A DNA stretch of 64,000 nucleotides, from contig CM054159.1 in the NCBI GenBank assembly GCA_028751875.1, forward strand, positions 5,444,719 through 5,508,718, written 5' to 3'. Both the position numbers and the translations under genes were made by a program. This DNA is from Rapana venosa. Its lineage: Eukaryota > Mollusca > Gastropoda > Neogastropoda > Muricidae. Every line of letters begins with the position of its first letter. Position 1 is the stretch's first letter. Shown here in pieces: positions 57,020 through 64,000 of this stretch. The notes beneath the pieces are model-generated. The model was not told the origin of the DNA. It worked only from the letters and a program-made list of their open reading frames with translations, and ran no database searches.

Positions 57020-57630
57020 GATTTTTGGGGGGGGGGGTTGGTGAGTGTGTGTGGGTAGTGGGGTGGGGGATTAACCCCTTTAAAGGGGGGATTTTGGAAT
57101 TTGCCAAAATTCCCCCCACTCATTCCCCTATTTTGGCGGTTGAAACCCGGGAAAATTTTGTAGTAACTGGTAAATGTCGGTTCGCATTGCCCCAAACGCA
57201 AAATAATTTAATTTCCCTTAAACATTTAAAACTTTTAAAAAAAAAAAAAATTTTTCCCTTTGTGGGCCCGGTTTTTCGGCCATTGGGAAATAGATTCTTT
57301 TTATAATTTTTGCCGTGGTGTTTGTTAAAAATTTTGGGGGTTGGGGGTTTTTCCCAAAATGTTTGGAGGGACTTTGGTTTTTAAATTGGGAATACCCGTT
57401 TGGGTCCCGATATAATTGGTTTGAGGGGGCCCCTTTTATTGTTGGGAGTTAGCCGAAAAATGAAACCCCCAAAAAGGCCCGAAAATAGGGTTGGGGGGGG
57501 CCCCCCGGGATATATATGGCCCCCTTGACTCCACCCCAAAAAAAAAATCGGTTGGGGTTTCGGGGAAATTAATGACCGGGAAAAGGGGTTGGGGTCGCAG
57601 AATAGGGAACCAAAAAAAAAAAAAAAAATT
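57020..57630 (+). mobile_element. Degraded remnant of the long SINE-like element (U6)
   Basis: The last 150 bases (GGCCCCCTTGACTCCACCCC, AAATCGGTTGGGGTTTCGGG, GGGGTTGGGGTCGCAG, then poly-A) parallel 3600-3745 in U1. The front part is too swollen to compare. Confidence 0.45.
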
Positions 57631-57899
57631 AGAAAGATAATAATAGATAATAATAATAATAATAATTATAAATAAATTAAAAATAAAATAATTTTAAAAA
57701 TATTTTATTTTTTTTTTATTTGGTGGGTTTTTTTTTTCGTTTTGTTAAAATTGCTTTTTTAAACGAGGAAAGGTAAGACCAGGCTTTTTTTTCCCCCAGT
57801 TTCCCCTTTTAAACCCGTTTTGTAAAACCTTTTTTCCTTGGGTGTCACCGGGTTATTTGGCTGCGGGCGGGGCTGGTTTTCCTGGGGGAAAAAATTTTT
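57631..57899. other. AT-rich microsatellite remnant and low-quality sequence
   Basis: TAATAATAAT and AAATTTT runs in the place of the GATA, GT and reversed SINE segment of U1 (3746-4080). Nothing firm can be called. Confidence 0.4.
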
Positions 57900-57959
57900 T
57901 CAAAATTTACTCTTTTATAGCGTATAACCAAGAGATGTGATTGGCCAAGAATTTGGTGG

Positions 57960-58425
57960 TTCGCGGGTTTTCAGGCAATGCATGAATATTGTACAGTTGA
58001 GTGTCTTTTGTATGTAATATAAATGTATTGTACAGTTGAGTGTCTTTCGTCATATGAAATAAATGTATTGTAACATTTGACTCTTTCGTATATAAATAAA
58101 AGTATGTACAGATTTGGCGTCTTCGGTTTAGGATATAAATGTATTGTACAGTTGAGCGTCTTTCGTATATAATATAAATGTATTGTACAGTTGAGTGTCT
58201 TTCGTATATAATATAAATGTATTGTACAGTTGAGCGTCTTTCGTATATAATATAAATGTATTGTACAGTTGAGCGTCTTTCGTATATAATATAAATGTAT
58301 TGTACAGTTGAGCGTCTTTCGTATATAATATAAATGTATTGTACAGTTGAGCGTCTTTCGTATATAATATAAATGTATTGTACAGTTGAGCGTCTTTCGT
58401 ATATAATATAAATGTATCCCTGAAG
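57960..58425. repeat. 39-bp minisatellite, about 11 copies, U6
   Basis: Unit GTATTGTACAGTTGAGCGTC continuing TTTCGTATATAATATAAAT. The last seven copies are almost identical (C/T at one site); the first four carry indels. Because 39 is a multiple of three, two minus-strand frames remain open across it with a 13-residue repeat. No start or splice context supports coding. Confidence 0.97.
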
Positions 58426-58529
58426 GCAGATTGTGGCTACCTGCAGGGTCGGCAGAACCCATCGCATAGGCAAGATATCACTATTGGTGAACCTTACCTT
58501 TAGCCAGAAAGAGGAAATATTTTAGAGGA

Positions 58530-58627
58530 TTACATATATATATATATATTAATATATAAATATAATATAATAATAATATATAATATAATATATATATATA
58601 AATATATAAAATATATATATATATATC
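58530..58627. repeat. (TA)n microsatellite, U6
   Basis: TATATATA with ATAATA interruptions after TTTTAGAGGATTA, as in 4555-4656. Confidence 0.9.
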
Positions 58628-58775
58628 AGCCGTCAGCGCCTGGGCTTTATCACAGTTCTTGATTAAACCATTGACGCTGGGGGCAACAGCAAGGTGAGAG
58701 GCTGTATGACCAGTGGCTTTCTTTTCCACTCATGGATTTCCACTTTACAGCTTAGTCTTTAGTGATCGACTATGA
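58628..58775 (-). other. Conserved low-copy block with weak ankyrin-like frame, U6
   Basis: Same block as 4657-4800. The GHTASHLAV frame is preserved, but 4 extra bases (TTTC or equivalent near 58720) shift what precedes it. Coding status is doubtful. Confidence 0.2.
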
Positions 58776-59040
58776 CTCTCTGACTAGGAGGCTTGACTTG
58801 CACAGACCTTATGTGCTGCAGCCCTGGGGGCTGGTTGGCCTTTGGAGAGCATCTCCAACGCTGACTGTCCTTATGCCCACTTGGCCGAGATAGTGGGGAT
58901 GTACTGTGGGCAAGGCATCTCCACTATAATCATATTTCTACCCAGTTTCCAAAACAGCAGCTGCCTCCTCTGCTGTTTTGGAGGTCATCGTCGACACGAC
59001 GGACAAACATACATAAACACATACAATTTTATTTATATTA
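58776..59040. other. Structured non-coding segment with three hairpins
   Basis: Contains stems CAGCCC/GGGCTG (58819-58833), ATAGTGGGGATG/CATCTCCACTAT (58890-58927, one G-T mismatch) and a perfect CCAAAACAGCAG/CTGCTGTTTTGG (58949-58981, 9-nt loop). U1 keeps only the first stem (4837-4851) and then turns into GT repeat. No frame supported. Confidence 0.5.
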
Positions 59041-59044
59041 TATC

Positions 59045-59102
<58 letters not shown>

Positions 59103-59466
59103 ATGCGCGTGTGTGTGTGCGTGCGTGCGTGTCAATGTGTGTGTCCTGATCGTGTGTGTTTGTCTAAGTGTGTGTGTAAGTGTTTGTGTGCGCGCATGCA
59201 CGCGTCCATGTTTGAGTCTCCTCTGTGCATGCTCTGTGTGCGTGGTGTGTGTGTGTGGTGTGGTGTGTGTGTTGTGTGTGTGTGCGTGTGTCTGTGTGTG
59301 TGCGTGCGTGCGGTGTCAATGTATGTGTCCGTGATTGTGTGTTTGTCTAAGTGTGTATGTGTAAGTGTTTGTGTGCACGCATGCACGCATCCATGTGTGC
59401 GTCTGCCTGTGCGTGCGTCTGTGTGCATGTGTGTCTGTGTGTGTGTGTGTGTGTCTGTGTGTGCGT
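59041..59466. repeat. (TA)n and GT array with two higher-order cores, U6
   Basis: (TA)n to 59083, then GTGTGT with the TGATCGTG, TTTGTCTAAGTGTG, CATGCACGC core at 59148 and 59333, a period of about 185 bp. Confidence 0.9.
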
Positions 59467-59725
59467 GTGTGGCCAGGCGTGTGACGTAAAATATGTGCAA
59501 GATGAAAAGTTGAATGTTCCTGAAAAGTCATAAAAGGAGGAAAATTTGGGGAGGAGAGAGGAGAAGAGAGAGCTAGGGAGGAAAACAGCCTGACAAGCAA
59601 ACATACAGACGAACAGACGGAGACACAGAGATAAACAGAGGGAGACAGACAGTGTCAGGAGTAAGAGAAAAGCCAGAGACAAGAGTTTGGCAGTAATAGA
59701 TAACATAAGTGCGGGTGCGCACACA
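59467..59725. repeat. Conserved spacer between GT and AC arms, U6
   Basis: Best preserved copy of the block: GTGTGGCCAGGCGTGTGACG to GGTGCGCACACAC, with no homopolymer swelling. Confidence 0.8.
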
Positions 59726-59842
59726 CACAACACACGCACACCACAACACAACACACACACACACCACAACACTACACACACACCAACAACCACACACATA
59801 CAGCACACACACACAACACACACACCAAACAACACACACCAC

Positions 59843-59882
<40 letters not shown>

Positions 59883-59935
59883 ACCACCACCCACCACCAC
59901 ACACCACCACACACCACACCACACCACACCACACT
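59726..59935. repeat. AC-rich array, U6
   Basis: ACACACAACACACGCACACC repeats, the shortest AC arm in the window. Confidence 0.95.
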
Positions 59936-60860
59936 AAATTGAATGCTTCTCAACTTGTTTAATGACTTCTTTCTAAAAAGTTTTCATGTTAAGAGTCAGG
60001 TACTTTCAACAGCCTGTTGCAAAAGCCGTTACAAATATCGCCATCACCCAGCTAATTCATTTTGCCAAAAATCAAACATTCTGCTTTTTATTTTTAAAAA
60101 AATATAATATACGGCAGCAAACTTTTGATACAATATTACCTACACTAAAACATTTCAGGCTGGTCAAAACAAAAAAAATACCGTACTACAACTTATATGG
60201 AAGAGACTGGAGCACATGCGTGTGTTAATAAACGGGAAGAAAGTAACCTGAAAGAAGATCCTAAAACTTACCTGCATAAAAACATACATGCATGGCTGAA
60301 AAAACGAAGCCAGCAAGCCCTTTAGATTTAAAATCGGTATACCAACTCTTGTCTAAAACAGTGAACCGTCGCGACCTTCAAGCCACGTTGTCCTGCATCT
60401 TCCCTTTAAAACGAAACAAAACCAAAGCTATCCTGATGGCTCAGCCTCTATTCTAAGCACTACACTATTTCCAAAATCGGCGCAACTGAAGAATGTTCCG
60501 ACAGTTGCCCAATACAGAGGTAAAGGAAGGATTTTTTGAAATCTTAGAATCCTCAAACTATGAAGTTTCCCATTTTAGACCAAATTTTAAAAGATCTTAG
60601 AATCCTAAAACTATGAAGTGTCCCATTTTAGACCAATCAGGTGGTTTTTTAAAGAAAATAGTAATGGAAATGAAATGTAGCGGCTTATCTATAAAAAAAA
60701 AAAAATTGTACTGCAAGTAAATACAGTGCAACACTTGAGAGGGAGAATAAGAGACAGAAAGAGACCTTAAAAAGCTAAATTCTATATAAAAAAAATTTTA
60801 AAAGAAAAGGTGGGGATACACGGTAAAGGCGGGCGCGCACAAGCACGCACCTCACCTTCA
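59936..60860. other. AT-rich conserved non-coding block, U6
   Basis: Very close to 6011-6965. It includes the 52-bp tandem duplication at about 60541 and breaks off at CACGCACCTCACCTTCA, about 40 bases before the exon stop codon would be expected. Confidence 0.6.
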
Positions 60861-61360
60861 NNNNNNNNNNNNNNNNNNNNNNNNNNNNNNNNNNNNNNNN
60901 NNNNNNNNNNNNNNNNNNNNNNNNNNNNNNNNNNNNNNNNNNNNNNNNNNNNNNNNNNNNNNNNNNNNNNNNNNNNNNNNNNNNNNNNNNNNNNNNNNNN
61001 NNNNNNNNNNNNNNNNNNNNNNNNNNNNNNNNNNNNNNNNNNNNNNNNNNNNNNNNNNNNNNNNNNNNNNNNNNNNNNNNNNNNNNNNNNNNNNNNNNNN
61101 NNNNNNNNNNNNNNNNNNNNNNNNNNNNNNNNNNNNNNNNNNNNNNNNNNNNNNNNNNNNNNNNNNNNNNNNNNNNNNNNNNNNNNNNNNNNNNNNNNNN
61201 NNNNNNNNNNNNNNNNNNNNNNNNNNNNNNNNNNNNNNNNNNNNNNNNNNNNNNNNNNNNNNNNNNNNNNNNNNNNNNNNNNNNNNNNNNNNNNNNNNNN
61301 NNNNNNNNNNNNNNNNNNNNNNNNNNNNNNNNNNNNNNNNNNNNNNNNNNNNNNNNNNNN
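60861..61360. other. Assembly gap, 500 N
   Basis: Exactly 500 N, probably a fixed-size scaffold gap. It begins where the terminal exon of U6 should follow. Confidence 0.99.
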
Positions 61361-61664
<304 letters not shown>

Positions 61665-61905
61665 TCTTCTTTTATATCGAGGATAATGGAATAAGCACTT
61701 CTGTGCTTTTTTTAACATCCTGTCCCCGTGTGTGTGCGGTTTTGTCAATTATTGTCATCTGTTCCCACCGGCACACAATGGCCTACTCTCACGAAAAGCA
61801 GAACAGGATTTTAACGTGTGCGCAAGATGTTCTGCGTGCGTTCGCACACGGGGCTTCGGTTTATAGTCTCATCCGAAGGACTTTTGGGGAGAGTGGAGTC
61901 TGCAC
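61665..61905 (-). mobile_element. tRNA-derived SINE family X, reverse orientation
   Basis: On the minus strand: AAAAGTCCTTCGGATGAGAC, ATAAACCGAAGCCCCGTGTG, CATCTTGCGCACACG, TGTGCCGGTGGGAACAGATG, ending TTATTCCATTATCCTCGAT. The tRNA-like head is missing, so this is a 5'-truncated copy. It is the cleanest body sequence of the family in the window. Confidence 0.7.
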
Positions 61906-61924
61906 GTGATTTTATATGTATATT

Positions 61925-62052
<128 letters not shown>

Positions 62053-62062
62053 ATTTGTCCCC

Positions 62063-62198
<136 letters not shown>

Positions 62199-62494
62199 GT
62201 TGTTTCCTGTCACACCCTCTTTCTTGTCCATGTCTGTCTTCTTGGTCCATTCTCCGGCATTTTTTTTCTCCCCCAGAACGACTTCAAAAGTAACAACTCT
62301 CTCCTACGCCGAAGTCGGATGCGCTGGGCCTGACTTGTCAGGCGCTTAACTGCAGCGCATTGCATTGTTTGCTCCTATGCTAGACAACAATAGTTATGGT
62401 CTGATCCTTTGGTGAAGATCACTAGGGTCATAATACTAGCTACTGCCATTTCTAATCAACGCCATGCTGTCCTTATGAGCGATTTTCTTTTTTC
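62199..62494. other. Unique sequence, no feature seen
   Basis: No coding frame, repeat or element recognised. Confidence 0.4.
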
Positions 62495-62690
62495 CCTCCA
62501 GAGCTGATATTTTTGGTTCTGATTATATTCTTCCCAGAAATTCTTTGGGATGAGACTATAAAAATGACATCCCACAATGTACACACTCTCATGTACAATA
62601 CCCAGTGCACACATGAAAAAGACTTATGCATTTTGTGTGGAAGATTTGTCACCCGCCAATATACCGTGAGTAAAGTTGTACCGGGATGTC
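62495..62690 (+). mobile_element. Diverged SINE related to family X
   Basis: TTCTTTGGGATGAGACTATA, then ACATCCCACAATGTACAC and TTGTGTGGAAGATTTGTC parallel the SINE X body order. It is more diverged than the other copies. Confidence 0.4.
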
Positions 62691-62809
62691 AATTTTTCGT
62701 GGTTGATATAATAAGATCACTCTGCAATATAAAAAACAAATAAAAGCTATTCAGTACAAAAAAGACAGATTCAAAATCGGTCAGTTTTTTTGAAAAGTTA
62801 TGACACTTT

Positions 62810-62930
62810 TTTTTTAGGGGGGGGGGGGGGGTGGTTTTGTTTTATTCTTCGGCTAGAGCTCCGAGGTTCACCAATGGTGAGATTTATACGTATGCGACCA
62901 TCACCCCACCCCCCACCCCCCACCCTCGAC
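62810..62930. repeat. Poly-T/poly-G run and C-rich low-complexity patch
   Basis: TTTTTTTT followed by about 16 G (62817-62831), then CACCCCACCCCCCACCCCCC at about 62902-62924. No gene. Confidence 0.8.
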
Positions 62931-63191
62931 CCCGGCACCATTTCGGTAGCCGCACTCCGACTTTGGGAATATTTTAAATTAAAATGCCAGACTCCAAGAA
63001 AAGACAAATGAGAAAATGACAAATTTTGCATCGGAATTAATGGACAGGATGAGGGTGAAGGGAGGTTTTTTTATAAACACGTTTTTTTTAAAAAAGCAAC
63101 CAAAATTAATCTTTGAGACTTCAGTACAAGGTGAAAGAAAGCTTACGGTGATATAAACTCATCAAAATCTCAAAATCGACAACATGCTTAG

Positions 63192-63265
63192 CGTCGTTGG
63201 AGGCTCAAACTCGAGAGGGTCAGATCACGAACTCAACGCTCTAACCACTAGACCATACCCCGACT
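63192..63265 (-). mobile_element. tRNA-like SINE head, reverse orientation
   Basis: On the minus strand GGTATGGTCTAGTGGTTAGA has a good A box, followed about 30 bases later by a decayed B box GAGTTTGAGCC. The stem pairing of a working tRNA is not evident, so a SINE head is preferred over a tRNA gene. A C-rich tract (63266-63312) follows. Confidence 0.5.
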
Positions 63266-63365
63266 CTCACCCCCCCCCCCCCATCCCCACCCCCACCCCC
63301 ACCCCACCCCTACCACAGCAAGCAAAAACCAGCACAACTCAGTACAGGGTCCAATGCTAAAATGA

Positions 63366-63605
63366 GTGCATCCCTTCCTTTTTCACCAAGAATGTCTTCA
63401 CCTGTACACTCCTTCACGTTCCCTCCGCTCTGCTGCAGATACCTTGTGCCTACGAATACCTAGATTCAACCAATCTACTGTTGGCCGCCGCTATTTCTCT
63501 ATTTCGGGTCCATCGACCTGGAATGAGCTCCCTCTCTCTCTTCGCCAGAAACCTAGTTATGACACTTTTAAATCCAGCCTCAAGACATATTTATTTCAAA
63601 CCTAA
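63366..63605 (+). pseudogene. C-terminal fragment of a LINE reverse transcriptase (independent copy)
   Basis: Reads CLHLYTPSRSLRSAADTLC, then TVGRRYFSISGPSTWNELP and ends in a stop after LKTYLFQT, equivalent to the end of the frame at 1904-2581. Synonymous and conservative changes show it is a separate insertion and not part of the repeating unit. Confidence 0.85.
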
Positions 63606-63941
63606 GATTTCCCCCCCCCCCCCCCACACCCCACCCCTCCTGTTTCATATCAGAATTATCCCACCTTCACTAACCCATGTCCTACCACCCTGCTAAAGTA
63701 TACGACCCGTGTGAGTGTGTGTGTGTGTGCTTTTGAAAAACATTTGACTATTGAAATTTTATTTTATAGATTTTTGGTCTGCAGCGCACCATGTTTGTAA
63801 ATATCTGTTTGTTTAAACTATTGATTATTTATCATTGATTGCATGACTGTGTCAGATTAGGTTAAATGCATGCACTTTGATTTGTCTTTGCAGGATATAG
63901 CGCTATATAAGTTCCATTTTTTATCATTATTATTATTATTA
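63393..63941 (+). mobile_element. 5'-truncated CR1/L2-type LINE, 3' end only
   Basis: The last roughly 210 coding bases, then a 3' UTR with a GT run (63710-63730) and AGCGCTATATAAGTTCC, closing with (ATT)n at 63920-63941. Strong 5' truncation is usual for LINE insertions. The final 59 bases of the window hold no feature apart from three GGGAT repeats at the end. Confidence 0.85.
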
Positions 63942-64000
63942 CTTAGGTGTGGTCAGTTCCTGTTAGGACAAGCACCAGCTAAGCTGGGATGGGATGGGAT

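Noticed and set aside
57960..58425. Possible CRISPR array
   Set aside because: The units are contiguous 39-bp tandem copies without distinct spacers, and the setting is eukaryotic.
57907..58473. Frame with a 13-residue repeat that looks like a repetitive secreted protein
   Set aside because: Explained by the 39-bp minisatellite. A second frame is equally open and no promoter, signal peptide or splice site is evident.
63985..64000. Telomere-like or satellite start (GGGAT repeats)
   Set aside because: Only three copies before the window ends, and the unit is not a known telomere repeat.

Overview
The window is eukaryotic, repeat-dominated DNA and probably comes from a mollusc, plausibly a marine gastropod. 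The pointers are CR1/L2-type LINE fragments ending in ATT repeats, several tRNA-derived SINEs whose bodies resemble those common in gastropod genomes, dense AGAC/GATA/GACT/GT microsatellites, and one coding exon bordered by a clear 3' splice site. The organism call is an inference. There is no bacterial-style gene organisation, CRISPR array or rRNA. | LAYOUT. One 12-14 kb unit recurs along the window, in whole or in part, six times: U1 (1-13930), U2 (13931-20271), U3 (about 27925-30805), U4 (30806-41820), U5 (41821-54400) and U6 (54405-60860, cut by a 500-N gap at 60861-61360). In order along the + strand a unit holds: a head block; AGAC/GGTA/GATA microsatellites; a 5'-truncated LINE reverse transcriptase (RT) fragment on +; in some copies SINEs, a 39-bp minisatellite and an AT tract; a GT-rich array; a conserved block of about 250 bp; an AC-rich array; an AT-rich non-coding block; on the minus strand, the last coding exon of an unrecognised protein with two C-terminal membrane segments; a 53-bp tandem repeat; trinucleotide and poly-C/AC tracts; a purine tract; and (GACT)n leading to the next head block. 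Between U2 and U3 lies a G/T-only satellite of about 7.6 kb (20272-27925). After the gap (61361-64000) come long microsatellites, two SINE copies, a tRNA-like SINE head and an independent LINE 3' end. | MAIN STRUCTURAL RESULT. Positions 14652-25440 and 31032-41820 read as base-for-base identical (10,789 bp, offset 16,380), including thousands of bases of GT satellite and dense one-base indels. The other unit copies differ widely from each other. The copies fall into two structural types. Type I (U1, U6 and apparently U3) has no SINE in the LINE; where the region is present it has about 2 kb of SINE, minisatellite and AT tract after the LINE. Type II (U2, U4, U5) has a 0.4-kb SINE inside the LINE and lacks that 2-kb segment. 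Two alleles of one locus joined end to end, with one poorly polished piece used twice, would explain this most simply. A young tandem array is the alternative. | CODING CONTENT. The only convincing host coding sequence is the terminal exon at 7018-7650 (minus). Its copies in U2-U5 are frameshifted, and the U6 copy falls in the gap. The LINE RT in U1 is nearly intact apart from one frameshift and keeps its YADD box. Almost all other long open frames are translations of simple repeats. I found no convincing new biological system. The most interesting objects are the giant GT satellite, the GT/AC inverted-arm arrangement, the two-type copy structure and a cluster of hairpins at 58819-58981.
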